DNA from: Nomia melanderi
Taxonomy: Eukaryota > Arthropoda > Insecta > Hymenoptera > Halictidae
Length of the DNA stretch: 64,000 nucleotides
Assembly (NCBI RefSeq): GCF_051020985.1
Contig: NC_135009.1
Coordinates: 17,178,606 to 17,242,605, forward strand
Reading direction: 5' to 3'
The notes under the pieces: model-generated
Told to the model about the DNA's origin: nothing
The model's input: only the letters and a program-made list of their open reading frames with translations
The model's database searches: none
Shown: positions 1 through 12,411 of the stretch, piece by piece
Layout: each line of letters starts with the position of its first letter
Position numbering within the stretch: position 1 is the stretch's first letter
Position numbers and translations under genes: made by a program

Positions 1-1011
1 ACGCCGGTGATACGCCGGAGAAATGTTTTCGATGGAATTTAGTACAATTGGACATTCTCCGAGTGAATGTCGAGCGAAATATTTGTCGTGTGGAATATTG
101 ATAAGTGTTCTCGAGAATGCGTCGTGTTCAAAGGTGGAGGAGGAATGTCGAGGGGCGGTCCAATGATGAACTTATTGTTATCGAGATATGATTAAATAAT
201 CTCTAGAACGTTGGTTTCGATGACACTCGCGTATTTTTTCTTATTCGACATCCACCTACGGGTGAAAACACTAATTCAAAGTTAAGGGTTGAACGTGTAT
301 TTTATACAATAGGGATGTAGATGTAGAGGATGTAGAATAGGATTCTCAATTCTTCATTCCGAGGCGAACAGTCTAGAGAAATCATTTCTTTTCCACGCCC
401 CCAATTTCAGAGACATGAAAAGTACACTTTCAACCCTTGCAAGATAAACTGAAAATATGACGCAAATAGCACAACATGACGCAGCATACAATAAACCTGT
501 TGAATACACGGAGAGACGCGTCAAATGTACAATGGGAACAAGAAAATCCCGCAAGAATCCTGCCACTGTCCGCCAGCGAAGACCCACCGTTCGAATGAAC
601 GGTCCCAAAAGAATTTCAGAACATTCCGGTGGCTCGCCGAGGAACAAGGTGGCGGCGTTTCCGCGCACAACAGGAACAGGAAGGGCGAAAACTGCTGAAG
701 TCGCCGCAAAAATGCTCGTTTCCGGGGCGGCGACTTATCGCCATTAGCCGACACTTCAGCCGAGGGTGCCACACGCCGCTTTTTCATCGCGAGAGCGCTC
801 AGCCGCCCCCGTCTAACAAGCCCGGGGGTGGCGCGACGGGAAAGGGTTACAAAAGCGTCGCGAATTCGCCGTTAATTCGCAGGGCCCGCGAGGCGCTCGA
901 AAAAATGGGATTTGCAGGAATTGAAGCCGACGATTCTATTCTTCGCCACCCGTCCCCTTCCCTGAAATCCGAAATTCAGGCCGCGGCGAGTGCCCTCGGC
1001 GAGTTTTTTCT
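1..1011. other. Non-coding stretch, no gene recognised
   Basis: The sequence is AT-rich up to about 550 and CpG-rich after that. Frames open between 457 and 1105 overlap on both strands and show no recognisable domain. A TTAA-type transposon end reading GGGTTGA lies at 287-292, with no partner end that I can identify. I see no RNA gene or splice pattern. Confidence 0.6.
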
Positions 1012-1287
1012 CTTCTTTCTTCGCCGCGTCCCCGTCCTTCTCAGTTTCTTTCTCCGATTTGATTCCACCGTGAAATTGATGAATGGGTTCCGCGTCTCGA
1101 CGTGATGTTTTGATAGAGGGCTGCATAGATTACCTCGGTTCTTTTTTCTTCCCTTTCTTTATCGCGCTTCTGTCCTTCTCGGTTCCTGTTTCGAATTTGA
1201 TTCAACCGTGGAACTGATGAATGGGTTCCGCGTCTCGACGCGATGTTTTGATATAGGGCTGCATAGATTATCTCGGCTGCTTCTTTC
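1012..1287. repeat. 138 bp tandem duplication
   Basis: Two adjacent copies, about 1012-1149 and 1148-1287, share a long segment. The landmark GAATGGGTTCCGCGTCTCGA starts at 1081 and again at 1219, giving a period of 138 bp. Both copies continue through the same run ending near CTGCATAGATTA and CTCGG. The differences are scattered substitutions plus a few small indels in the pyrimidine-rich left part. No frame stays open across both copies in a coding-like way. This is a local duplication of unknown role. Confidence 0.92.
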
Positions 1288-3618
1288 GCTTGTTTCAGAA
1301 CGCGTTGTGCAGTCGACTCTTTGTTTTTAGTAGACTCCGTTGTTCGATGGTTGATACTAATAAGAATAGAATGGCGAGCGAGTAACTGGCAGTGTTACAA
1401 ATTCTTCCATCGCAACGAACTATTCAGAATCTTCCCGAACCTCACCAAGCACCAACACCTAAGAAACCACGCGTCCCACTCCCAGAACCGCTACGCGCAT
1501 CAAGCCGCTCGCGCCGTCGGCCGAGGAGCATCTGCTCGCAAAAAACGAAAGATACACCTCCATAAATATGTCCCGGGATAATCTGGACGCTCTCCAAGGA
1601 ACTTCCTCTCGCAGCGCGCGTAACACCGAGTTACACGGGGCAATAAGACCGAGGGAACCGTGGAAAAAAACCCTCGGCGAGAACAAAAATTCGGGAAGAA
1701 ACGTCGCGACCAGATCGCGGAACGAAGGGGCCGCGCTCGCAAAAAGTAGGAAACATCCGCGGAGCTGCAGCGAGCGAACGAAACGACGGAGAGAACGCTG
1801 GAACCAACGGGAAAGGAACGGACGCGTATAATAAATAAGAACAAAGAAGGCAGAGGCGCGTCGCGTCGTAGCTCCGGCGCGATAAAAACTGGAGGGGGAG
1901 CCTGGAAAGGAGCATCGGGCCAAGTGAAAACAGAAATACGGCAACGGGCAGATAAAGAGGGGAACAACGATAAGCGGCGGTGATATAGGGGTGAAAGAGA
2001 TACCGAAAACAAAGAAAACGAGATCGGGGAGCCGCGCTGCGAGGGGCTGGGCGAGCTGCAACGGAGGAACGCTCTGAGCAATAAGGGCTGGAGAAGGACG
2101 GAGGATGGAGCTCCGGCTGGAGAGGTTTCGGCGGAGTGAAAGGCAACCGTTGCTAGACTCTCCTCCGGGGCAAGGCCGCGGGGGCAGGGGGGCAGAGAGA
2201 GATAGTCGCTATCAATTTTCCTGTAATGGGAGTGCAGCGGCGTAACGAGGTCGTACGAGAGGGCGAGGAGAGTGTCGCGAGCGATCGCACTCGCGGTAAC
2301 GAACTTGGGACACATTGTGTCGGCGACGTTAATGACGTAACGAGAGAATCGACGGGGAAGAGGGCCGCAGAGGACGGCACGGCGTTGCCGGGCGCAGACG
2401 GCGCGCCACGGATTTTCCCGAAATTCCCCGCGATTGCCTCTTTAGAGGCGACGCTCGTCCGCAAACCGCACGACTGCGTGCCGACGGGGACGGGACGCTT
2501 GCCGCGACGAGGGGACGTCGACCCACTGTAGATCATCGGTGGAAAAATCGGTACTGCGAGAGTTTTCAAAGCAGCGCGGTAGACGTGGGAATTCCGAGTT
2601 TTGGGGGATGAGGGTTGGGACTGAGAGACTGAGGTTTTGTGCTTGATGGTGTATCAGTGTTAATGTTACGATGAAAGAGAGGGCTTGGCAGCTTTGTAGT
2701 TGAGGTGTGACGGTTCCGTGAGTCAGCGTTTAACGCTGGAACTGTGGAGTTGTAACATATAGCAGCCATTTTTGTTAATCATGGAGGAAAGTTTGTAGCG
2801 TTTGAATCTCGTATTGCGCGGTAATGGTTGTATGAATTTTTGCTTCGCGAGCGCGGTGATCGTTAATAATCACTGCATTACTAATGTAATTATTCCCAGA
2901 ACATAATGCATGATGTTCGGCGCGCAATGTATGGGGCGTTCGGTTTTGACGCGCTGGAAATATTCCGCATCGTATTATTTCGTCGGATAACACCGAAGTC
3001 GAAATGTTTCCTAAATTAATGGATCGTCAGTGTGGCGAACAATGACGATTATTCCCGTGAAACACAGTCAGTCAATCATACTCGTCCCTTTCAATAGTAG
3101 CGCGATCGGAATATTCGTCGGTCTACCAAAAAACATCGAGAACGTCGCGGTCTATTCTCTCAAGATCCTCCATTCCCATTTCATTCGCTCGCACGCGTGA
3201 ACACCTCGCCCGATAAAACTCCGATTCCACGATCCTTCGGCAAACAAGCGATCAAACATCCCCCGCGAGTAACGGCGAGCCAGCAATAAATCAAAAAGCC
3301 AACGAATGGACCGTGAAACCATCTCCGTCCCCGAGTAAAGGTCGCGCGATTCCGCCCCCGCGGCGCAAAAGTCATCAAAGCGTCGGTAACGAGGGGTCGC
3401 CGGATAAGTCAAAGGATTTGTTAGGCTTCCCAGCGGGAGGGCGGTTCATCCGCGAAAAACGCGCCGGCCAGTTTCGAAAGTTCGCGACGATTCGACGTGT
3501 AACGAGGCTGCGCGGTCGGGCTCCGGGGTCGGGTCAGGTCGAATAGTAATGCAAACGAGCTGACGACGCTAATGACGTACGTATGTAGCCACGGAGTCGC
3601 GGACCTCGGCTTTTCCCG
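1288..3618. other. Non-coding stretch with spurious long open frames
   Basis: From about 1480 to 2530 the DNA is GC-rich and stop-poor. Frames of 200 and 271 codons on the minus strand overlap 87- and 101-codon frames on the plus strand. The minus-strand translations are rich in Ser, Arg, Pro and Phe, have no domain I recognise, and look like composition artefacts. From 2540 to 3618 the sequence is ordinary mixed-composition DNA with nothing I can name. Confidence 0.6.
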
Positions 3619-3619
3619 T

Positions 3620-4062
3620 GAAATTCCCGCAACTCGCTCTCTTTTTCTCTTTCTCTTAATTTCTCTATCTTTCCCTCTATTTCTACGCTTTTTCCTCTTT
3701 CCTTTACTTCCGCATTTTTCTCTCTCTCCCCCTGCTCCGTGTTTCTCTGTTTCCCTTTATCTTTTTCTCTTTTCCATTCTACTTCACCCCGTTTCCCTTT
3801 ATTTCTGTTCTCTATTTCCCTGTTTTGCTGTGCTCTTCTTTTTCTCCGCGCTGCTGCACTTGTCTCCCTTTCTACCTGTTCCTGTTTATTTCTATGTTAC
3901 TCTCTTTTTCACGCGATCTCCCACATTCCCAGATTCCGCTTTACTTCACCCTGTTTCCCTAAATTTCTATACCTTCCTCTCCCTTCCTCTTCGCTTCTTT
4001 ATCTTTCCGCTCCCCTCTATTCGTCTATTTTTCTTTCCCCTATCTCTCTTTGCACGCGTACG
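3620..4062 (+). repeat. Polypyrimidine tract with degenerate internal repeats
   Basis: About 440 bases are almost entirely C and T on the plus strand, made of TCTCTTT, TTCCCT and TTTCT words. A landmark, ACTTCACC followed by CGTTTCCCT or TGTTTCCCT, appears at 3781 and 3943, which suggests a decayed longer-period repeat of about 162 bp. The 192- and 195-codon frames crossing the tract translate into Phe/Leu/Ser/Pro low complexity and are not taken as genes. Such tracts can form triplex DNA, but that is only inference here. Confidence 0.85.
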
Positions 4063-4523
4063 CCAGAGGCCGATTTTCCTGACTGTGGAAACGCGTACCG
4101 CGCTTGTCACCGGGAAACCAACTGCCGCTCGCCGCGCCGCAGGAAAGTAATGCAATATAAGGGAGAACGGGTGACGTTTATGCCGGCGCGGCGCGCACGC
4201 CGCTCCCAGTTACGGCTGACAAATAAAATTTGCGTTCGCACGCGTACTGCAATTGCCAGCAGAGTCCGGCCGGTAGGCCGAGCCGCGGTGTCGCGTTCGT
4301 TCCATTTCCAACGTAGCTATTCATGAACGCTGGAATTGAAGGCGGCCTCTTGTTTAGGCGAACTATCGCTCGCTCGCATGGAAAAGTCACCTCTCTCTTT
4401 TCGGAGTTATTTGGCTAACAAACCGACAATAGAAAAGAATGGCATCTAAACGCGCGTGTCGTGTAACACCGTTATCAAACAAATTCATTTTTGTCGTCTG
4501 ATTATTTCCGTAAACCACAAACA
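4063..4523. other. Non-coding stretch, no gene recognised
   Basis: The composition is mixed, with a CpG-rich part at about 4060-4300. I see no RNA gene, repeat or coding-like frame. Confidence 0.55.
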
Positions 4524-4740
4524 TTAACCCTTAGCAGTCCTATGTCGAGTCAGGCTCGACATTATATTTTATTGCAACCTCTATCTGTTTTAACAATTTT
4601 TTCTATACTTATTTGTAGTATCACAATTGTAGCATTTAAAGGTAACATTTCAATGACTCCCACATATTCTCGAATAAACAAACAGTCAACGTGAACCTTA
4701 AAGTGAGAAACCAAGAGCAGTTCGGACCGCAAAGGGTTGA
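4524..4740. mobile_element. piggyBac-like MITE (TTAACCCTTAGCAGTCC ends)
   Basis: The left end reads TTAACCCTTAGCAGTCC (4524-4540). The right end, read on the other strand, is TCAACCCTTTGCGGTCC, so 14 of 17 positions agree. The element is about 217 bp, AT-rich inside, and has no reading frame that could be a transposase. Near the left end GTCGAG and CTCGAC form a small hairpin (4543-4559). TTAA at the boundary followed by CCC is typical of piggyBac-type elements; the right TTAA has decayed to TTGA. Confidence 0.75.
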
Positions 4741-5691
4741 AGAAGAAACAAACTGTTTCAAATAGGAGAGTTTATGAGAAAGGAGATACGAATGAAAAAC
4801 GTAATCAACGAGTATGTAAAATAGAAAACATTAGAGACATCAAGTGATCGCCCAACGAAACTCGTCGGTCCGCACCCCCAGTTCTACCGCGCGATCGCAA
4901 TTTTTCAGATAGTTCGCGCGCCGCGCCACAAAGAAATCTTCCTCCCTCGCGAGTTCCGCGCATTCCCGGTTGATTTTTTTAATTATAACTTCTTAAGTGT
5001 TCCGCGCGGAGACCGCGGCCTTTGAGGGCCGGTAAAAATACCGAGCGAAGTCTTCTTCAATTACTTCGGCAAAGGCAGCCGCCGCACGCGTGCACGGTTC
5101 GCGGGTAAGACTCGGTGAACTCGTAAAAAATTTCTCTCCGACTTCCGGGGCCAGCTTTCGGGCGTCGTTTGAAACGGGAACGCTTCGAAGCTCGTTCGAG
5201 GGTGTGGCGGGCGTGCGTCTCGGCTTGGATTCGGTTCGGGTTAAATTTAGTTTGAAAATTGCGGAGACCGAAGGGCGGCGCGCTAACGAATTTGAGGGTA
5301 GGTCGGCTAGTTGCCTCATTAACGATGGAGTCTCGTGCAACCGTTTCACGGAGATCGGATATTTTTCGGATCGAATGAAATGGATGCGAATATTCCCAGG
5401 TGTGTTAATAATGTTTCCAAGTTCTCGAAATACATGGCACGTCAATTTTACGGACACTGATTTTTATTTTCAACCAGCGATTCAACTAAATACTGTAATA
5501 TTGGATTAAAATATTAAATGCACGATAGGCGGGGAAATTAGTTTTTCCGGGTTAATCTCCGTCGATTTACCTCGACGATAATTAAATATTAAAAATTGAA
5601 GCCTTACGACTAATTTATTTTCACCTGTTCGATGAAACAGAATACTGTTTCGCTGGTAATTAAATCACCGAGCGCTCGTTCCTTCGATGCG
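4741..5691. other. Non-coding stretch with overlapping open frames
   Basis: Between 4993 and 5509 a 154-codon frame on the minus strand and a 139-codon frame on the plus strand overlap almost completely. The plus frame begins at GTG. Neither translation resembles a known family, and the antisense overlap is what stop-poor CpG-rich DNA produces. The rest is AT-rich and featureless to my eye. Confidence 0.5.
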
Positions 5692-5930
5692 GTTAGCGAA
5701 TGAATTCCGTTGCTCTAATTACAGGACGTTTGAATCGAAAATATCCAGAAAATATCCAGAAAATATCCACTGAAAACAACTTCATAATATACCCATAATT
5801 TAAATAAAAATATAACCACTGTATGTTTAACTCTACACCTTACAACTTCTGTCTCGAATACTCATTTGTAACACTGATACCGTTCAAGTTATCGAGTTTC
5901 CCCCAGAAAACGGCGGTTTGGCCGTGTCAT
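5692..5930 (+). repeat. Interspersed repeat family A, copy 1
   Basis: This is the first of three copies of an unclassified repeat. It shares, in order with 10058-10310 and 41496-41680: GCGAATGAATTC, an A-rich run, a segment near ACCACTGTAT, the block ACACCTTACAACTTCTGTCT, then CTCATTTGTAACACTGATAC, and a terminal ATCGAGTTT plus AGAAAACGG. Inside is a threefold tandem of GAAAATATCCA (5737-5769). I see no terminal inverted repeats, poly-A tail or coding capacity, so its class is unknown. Confidence 0.8.
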
Positions 5931-8900
5931 TTTTTCAAGATGATCTCGCGCGGCCTCTCTCGGGGTCGCAACTTCCGGAATTAAGGCTGAGGCTAGCGCG
6001 CGACACTCTTTGGCCCCGTCGAGCCGGTTTTTTACGCCTTTGAGCCCTGTTGCCGGGGAAAGTGGGTCGATTTCCACGCAGTCCGTCCACCGAATGGAAA
6101 TTTATGAAAAAACCCGGGACGAGAGGGGGATGTACGGCGAAGGAGAGTGCCTTTTGTCCCGATGCGGCCGGGCAGACTCGTCTGGGAGGCCTCGGTCTTG
6201 AAACAAAAGGGGGAAACACGCCGAACCGAGGAGAAGAAATTGTTTCGTATTTAGAGCGTCCCGTTTAGTCCCGCTAAGAGTTCCTTTGAGGCGGAAGAAT
6301 GGAGGGAAAAATGGAGTCCGCGGGAGCAACTGAAAATCGTGGGCTTCTGGCGGGGTTGTCTTAATTAGAACATTGTGGCGGATTGAAATCTACTCAGAGG
6401 CGTCTCCGATCTATGGGAAAGCAGACGAGGAATTGAGATCAACTGGAAGTTTCTCTCTCTAGACGAGAAATTTCAGGCAGGTTTATATTGAACTTTACGG
6501 AGCTGTGCTTAACATGTCAATAGCTTGTTCCTCGAGAAAGAAATCTATCATCTATCTTTACGAATCTTTAAGAATCTTTAAGAATCTTCCAGAATCCCTA
6601 AGATTCATAGTTCTCGTAATTCGTAACTTTTAACTTGTCCAATTTAATTTCACTTCGACATCAACGCACCAACAAAGAAAACGCTCCAACACACACCCCG
6701 CGGAAACCAACGCGAAACAGATTCGCTATCGCAGAAAGATATCATCAGTTCATTAGCCTACTTGTCGATCAGCGAGGAACCGACAGCAGAGAATCAGCGT
6801 GAAACGTTCAACGCGAAGGCGTTCGCTCCGACAGCTAGTCGAGGATTCGCGTCGAATCGCTGTTGGAAATAATCGAACGTCGGGAAGGAAACGGCTCTCT
6901 TTCGGCAGCGTAGTTAGCGTATTCCGGTGGTTCCTGATAAATCGTCGCCGCCGGTAATTTACGGGCCGGCGAATGCCTCGCGGAGTGTTTACCTCGGAAC
7001 GAGCGTTTGCTAAATCCTCCGCGATCAATTGCCCCCCTTTTTTGCCCGCGCCACAGTGAATTACACCGAGGAACGGGCGCCGCACACTTCCTAAGTAATT
7101 TATTTCTCGCGTCGAACCGTTTCTTCCGCGGCCACCGCCATCCGCCACGACCCCTGCCCGGGTTTCATCGATTCCTGATGAACTTTTAATGACGGCTTTT
7201 TACCTCGGATCGCGGGGCAGAGCGATTTCGCGAGGTCTGCTCGACGCGGCGGGTAACACCGGTACGGGTAGCGTCGAGATCAGCGGAAAATGGAATAAGA
7301 AATGGCTCCTGGGCTTCAAATAAGCTCGCTATGAAGTGGAATATGCTTCTTTTTCACCTGTGGAGCGACTGTTCTTCGATTGATATTACACTGGTTCTTC
7401 GAGTATATCGTTTACTTTCTTGTTCGAACGGTCGGAGCAGTGCGAGACGCTCGTGCAACGTGCGTTTTTCACTCGAAAAGTCGCGACAATAGCGTTTTCA
7501 ATATACAGCAAAGGATATTTCAGTTTTCTAGGTCCCTAGAATCTAATCTATAATATTTGAACCGTCGAAACTCCAGAGATCGATGTTACTTTTGAAAATC
7601 TTTGACAAATAATACCCTTCGGTCGAATGATAGCTACAGCTTCGCTCTCTTTATTAATAAACTCAACGTCAATCTGGTAACTGCAAGGAATATTCAAATC
7701 CAGATCTCCCAACATCTCTACTATACCAAATGAATCGAATTACCCTTAACCAAAGCTTCTTAAGAAATGAATGCGACTACATTCCGTTCCATTTCACCGA
7801 AGTTCTCCACCATCAATCCCTCAAGTTTAAGAAACCGATCGAATATGCCTAGACATACGATGCTCGAAAGCACCATAAAACAGTCGAAAATACAGAAGTA
7901 ATTCACTTCGTTCAAGAAAAGTTCGAAGTTCGCGTCGAGTATCGTTTTCTTCGATCGACGATCGATATACCATGCGAATATCCAGCTCTCCTTCGGCGGT
8001 GAGTGCGCGTGACAACCGGAAGTTCGCTGGGAACCGCGAATCGATTTGTCCGTTTCGGAAATTTTCGGCGGCGAACGTGTACCGGCAATTTGCGAGCGGC
8101 TAACTTTGTTCGCGTACCGTCGATATTGTTCCCGTAACAGTCGGCGGCCGGGCCGTAAAGCTATCAGCTCACCTGCGCGCTCCGATCGCGCCCGGAAGTA
8201 GTTCGGCGAATTCGTTTTCACCGATTTGCTCTTCAAGTAATCGGATATCGTCCGTTCCCGTCCTGCCGGCGTGTTCGCGATAACAGTCTATTCCCCGGAC
8301 GGGTAAATGCATTTTAATATCGACCGCCTGTTCAACGCGAATATCCTACGCCATTGTTCCCGCTGCCATCGGCGGAGAGTTTGTAGGTTTCCCCTATTCG
8401 CGTGGGAGAGTTCTCCAACTTTTAGAGATCGTACCGTGCATCGCACTCTTCGAGGTGTTTCTTTCGCGACACCGTTCGCGAGAAGTCTTCTATTGTTTGT
8501 GATAATAATTATCATGGTACAAGTTGTAGAACGAGCACTCAACGTTTTAAATGCCGAAGCTGCGAAGTCGCCGTTACGGATTTCGAAAGGCAAGAGATTA
8601 ATTTGTTATCGCGACGAATGCGAGATTTCATTAGCGAAGTAAAGTGTTCTCGGCAACTACTATAGCTGCGTTCTCTTCTCTTCTTTAATGGAATCGGGCT
8701 TGTTTTTGCGACGAACGGAACAATAGATTCATCTTCTTCGTGACTGATAATTACAAAATTAATTAATCATCTCACGTGGTAATATTTCTTCTTCGGGCGC
8801 TTTTAGCCGGAGTTTTCTTCGTGGATTTAATCTAGTAGACTGTTCGTCGTCGCTGCTCGGCTCTTTCTTTCCGACGAGCTTCATGCAACGCCGCCCTAAT

Positions 8901-10057
8901 GACACTTAAATCGTCTACGACATAATTCAGTTCCAATAATCGTCTCGATCGTTAATATGTCGTTTCTCGGATCCCGTCCACTCTCCGGCTCCGGGGTTTA
9001 CGTATTGCGAATCGATTAAGTTACCGACGCTCCGGAGGAAGTCTATTAATCAACAAATTGTTCGTTGCAGTGATGAGAAACCGGAAAAACCGGGGGAAAC
9101 TTTCCGCCGAGCAGCATTCTTTTTCGATCGGCGCAACTTCGAGTTTGTTTCCGAAGTATTAAAGATTCTCTATCGATCAAACCGAAACGTTTAGATAACG
9201 AAACAGAGATTCTTCTCGAACCTTAGCGAATCTGTGTTCAACATCTTAACGCTACACGAACATTCGCAATCCACAACAAACGATTCATTGATCCTCCAAA
9301 AACTCATTAGAATTCATTTAATTACTCGGCAAACAGCCAAATGGATTGTACTATTACCTTCCAACAAAAAATGCAAAGATACATTCATTGAGATTTCAAT
9401 CACTGTTAATCTTAATTCATTCCTAAATCAATTCTCTCAACATTCTCTCAATAATCGTAAAAGAAGAAATGAAAAATTATCTAGTAGCTCTACCGTCAGC
9501 TTTGAAAAACCTATCGCCAGTACCTCGCAGGAAGCTGTTCGAAATATCCCCAGTGGCAATCTTTCCCAGTGCAAAGTGCTAATATGTCCCTGGGAAGGGA
9601 GAAAGAGGAATTCCTCGCGCGTTAACAGTAAATACCGCGCTAGAACGTCTCGTCGATATGACCGTTGGCGAGGCGAACGACGCAGGGGAAGAGGGGAAAC
9701 ACGGGCAACAAGAAACAGGGAAAGCGAACGGCAGAAAAGGAGGACACGCGACTCATCTCGCATGCACGCCGCGATAGAACGGGCTCACGTACTTTCGAGC
9801 TCATTCAGTCGGAGCGACGTAAAGATGGTCATAAAAAGGAACTCCTCGTCGCGAACGGGAGACCGGAAATTAATGCCCTCTCCGACGTGTCCTCTCTACC
9901 GTCGACGATCGAGGGACGGAGGGAGGACGCCTGATATTTCCCAGCGCCGCGCAGTGCGCCCGCCCGTGGACAAAACCCTCAAATTCGACTATCCGCGTAA
10001 CGAAAATTGTACGTCGCCGATGTGTCGTTAAGTAGTCCCTGCTATCAACGCGACTTT
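5931..10057. other. Long non-coding stretch, no gene recognised
   Basis: Mixed AT- and CpG-rich segments alternate. A short tandem of AATCTTTAAG-like units lies at about 6560-6600. The largest frame, 265 codons at 9234-10031 on the plus strand, starts at GTG, is AT-rich in its first half and Arg/Ser-rich in its second, and shows no domain; I take it as chance. The 158-codon minus-strand frame at 7760-8236 likewise has no recognisable motif. I see no RNA genes. Confidence 0.55.
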
Positions 10058-10310
10058 CATTCGAAAAATAATAATTTTCTGCGAATAAATTCAGTTTCTC
10101 TGTTTATATAACGTCGGCATCGAAGCGCGAAATATACATTGTCATCGAAAAAATCGAAAAAATCGAAAAAATCTTCGAAATATCCCCGTAATGTAAAATA
10201 AACGCGACCACCGTATACTTAGGTCTATACCTTACAACTTTTGTCCGAAGCATTTGTTTGCGTCACTCGTACTTTCCGAGTTTTGTCCAGAACACGGGCG
10301 TTTGGTCGCA
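10058..10310 (+). repeat. Interspersed repeat family A, copy 2
   Basis: This copy aligns with 5692-5930 and 41496-41680. It has ATAATTTTCTGCGAATAAAT at 10071, a threefold tandem of TCGAAAAAA (10144-10170) where copy 1 has its own 11 bp tandem, then ACCACCGTATACTTAGG, ATACCTTACAACTTTTGTCC and CATTTGTTTGCGTCACTCGT. It ends near CGAGTTTTGTCCAGAAC. The start agrees well with copy 3, so the unit is about 230-250 bp. Confidence 0.8.
10144..10173 (+). repeat. Short tandem repeat (TCGAAAAAA)3
   Basis: Three exact TCGAAAAAA units are followed by TCTTCGAAA. The array lies inside interspersed repeat copy 2. Confidence 0.9.
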
Positions 10311-10507
10311 CCGTGCGCCGCGTTACGCGATACCTGGGAATGCGCGCGCCGCAGCAGCCACTAGGGCTTCCCCTTCGACGGCCCTTCAAGGGTTTGTAAA
10401 ATCCGAATTACGCGTCCGTCTGGCTCGAGGAAGGTTTTATCGAGGTCTGCCTGCAGTCTGCGAGCCTCGGCTTTCGACTTTCGTACCTTGACCCTTGGCA
10501 TTGGTGT

Positions 10508-10705
10508 TCAACCCCTTGCGTATATCTTGAGTGTGCTTTCAGAGTAATTCGAGTCTGGGGATGAATTGAATGGATTTTTCTTCATTATATTTTCAGTAAT
10601 GAATCTTCAAAATGACGAATCTTGATCTCTTCTTGCAATTACTAAAATAACAGATGTCTCTTTAAGAAATTATTAAAGCTATTGATTCATCGATATGCAA
10701 GTTGA
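10508..10705. mobile_element. Decayed TTAA-type MITE
   Basis: The left end reads TCAACCCCTTGCGTATATC. The right end on the other strand reads TCAACTTGCATATCG, which matches if three C residues are lost. The length of about 198 bp and AT-rich interior fit the other TTAA-type elements here. Both TTAA boundaries are mutated to TCAA/TTGA. The call rests on end similarity only. Confidence 0.5.
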
Positions 10706-12171
10706 ATTGTAAATTAATTAAAATCACAATAGGTACACTCTTCGAGTTTCTATGGAGGAATTTAAAAAAATCGGTTCACCTGCTCGGTAGTTAATACTTC
10801 TTCAAACAACTAAAACTCGATTTCGAAGCTCCCTGCAAAACCGAGAAAGCACAGGTGACAATCGGTATACTTCGAACAAAAAGGGAATAATCCTTGAAAT
10901 CAATGTTCACCGGAACAAAGGCTATCCCTACTGCCCGTCATTATTACAATAAAATGTCGGAACACGTGGGGAGTTCTTTACGGTGGGTTTCAATGGGCCC
11001 CGCGGCTGAAACAATACCAGCCGCGCAATTAAAACTATCTAAAATCTTCCCGGGGATCGTCCGCGCGCCCCTGAGTAATTCACAAGCGAAGGCTTTCAGA
11101 CGATTCGAGATTTGCATTGTACAATTCCATTAATTCCCCATCGAATTATAAAATCCCCGCCGCTGTAAGGCCGTAGGACTTCCGCGGCATGAAAAATTCA
11201 CTTCCCTTCCATCGTCCCGCTTGGCGGCCGCCGCCTCGATCTTCGCCGGCGCGGGCCGAGCAATAGAATATTTCTGCATGAAACAGAATAATTTGTCGGG
11301 GCTGTTCGCGCGGCGGCGATTCGTAATCTCCAATAACGCGCGCGGTTAATTGTCGCCTTTAATTGCGAGCCTCGCCCCGGGCCGCGCGAAGATTCTATTT
11401 AAAGAAACGGGGCCGGGGTATCCTCGATTTTTCCCGAGCCCTTTAATCCCGTTCCGCCAGCAACGCCGTTTAATCCGGGAACAGTCGGCCGTAATCATTG
11501 TATTCCTTCGCCCCGTCCGTTACGGCGACGGGCTTGATTACATTAATTAACGAACTAATGGCCGATGGCCGCGTCTTGACGGCTCTCAAAGAAATTCCCG
11601 GTTCTGGATGTTAATGAATCGATTTCTGCCTCTTCATTCGCATTATTCCCTTCGGACGTCAATTCTATTAGAGATCATTGTTGGATGGATATAAATAGAT
11701 GTCAATTATTCTACTGTGAGTTATTTTTAATTCGAGACGTGAAATTTCTTTCGTTTGCTAAGTATTGCAGGAATATCGAGTAGTATAGGTTTATATGTTA
11801 TTTTTAGCGTTAAGTTTTACTTATTACTTTCTATGGTGGTGTATACGGTGACAAAGGTTCTCTCATTATTTTCATCGCTTCTGTTGTAATATTTACTATT
11901 AACCTGGTAAGTATAGTGGTAGGTCGCTTCTGTGCATTTTTTCTGCTTGGTATCTGTCACGATAGTTTCTGGCGGTAAGTAAACTCGAAACACTTCCGGT
12001 ACGTTAAGGGTTAATAGTAGTAATATTACAGAGGTCACGAAAAAAGTGTGATATCATTTCTCGATGCGCGTTTGCGTCGGAGGCATAACGCGTTCAGCAT
12101 GGTCGCACATTTTTCGGACACTCTGTGTATAGGTTGACTGAAATGCAAACCAATTTAGCAGCGGGTCAGTG
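10706..12171. other. Non-coding stretch with a possible TTAA element end
   Basis: No coding-like frame is present. A TTAA-type end reading, on the minus strand, TTAACCCTTAACGTACCGG finishes at 12014. The matching left end may be the TTAGCGTTAAG near 11805, but similarity there is weak. The segment 11090-11540 is CpG-rich with mixed short frames on both strands. Confidence 0.5.
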
Positions 12172-12411
12172 TACAGGGTGATTCATTCAAATGGAACAAG
12201 TCATATCTCTCGTCGGATTCCAATTAGAAACAAATGTTAGTGGAAAGAGACGAATGGATTCGAAATGCACTACTTTTCCGGGCTCGCACTTTTGTCGCGA
12301 ATGTAACATTGCACCATTTACAGGTGCGCCAGTATTTTCGAGGGGAACGCGAATATTTTTCTCCGCGCTGATCAAATTTCGTGTTTAAAACAATAAATGA
12401 AAACCACCCGT
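12172..12411. mobile_element. Tc1/mariner-type MITE candidate
   Basis: The left end reads TACAGGGTGATTCATTC. The right end on the other strand reads CACGGGTGGTTTTCATT, so the two are imperfect inverse copies with a two-base indel. The left flank carries a TA at 12172-12173. The interior of about 240 bp is not a transposase remnant that I recognise; short frames on both strands overlap. Elements bounded by TA and CAGGGTG are common in insects, but the family name is inference. Confidence 0.55.

Noticed and set aside
1500..2315. 271-codon minus-strand open frame, the longest in the window
   Set aside because: Ser/Arg/Pro/Phe-biased translation, open frames on the other strand and in other phases, no known domain; GC-rich stop-poor DNA explains it.
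3572..4326. 192- and 195-codon frames of Phe/Leu/Ser/Pro
   Set aside because: They are translations of the polypyrimidine tract in two overlapping frames.
9234..10031. 265-codon plus-strand open frame
   Set aside because: Begins at GTG, composition changes sharply halfway, no domain, second half is a run of Arg/Ser from purine-rich DNA.
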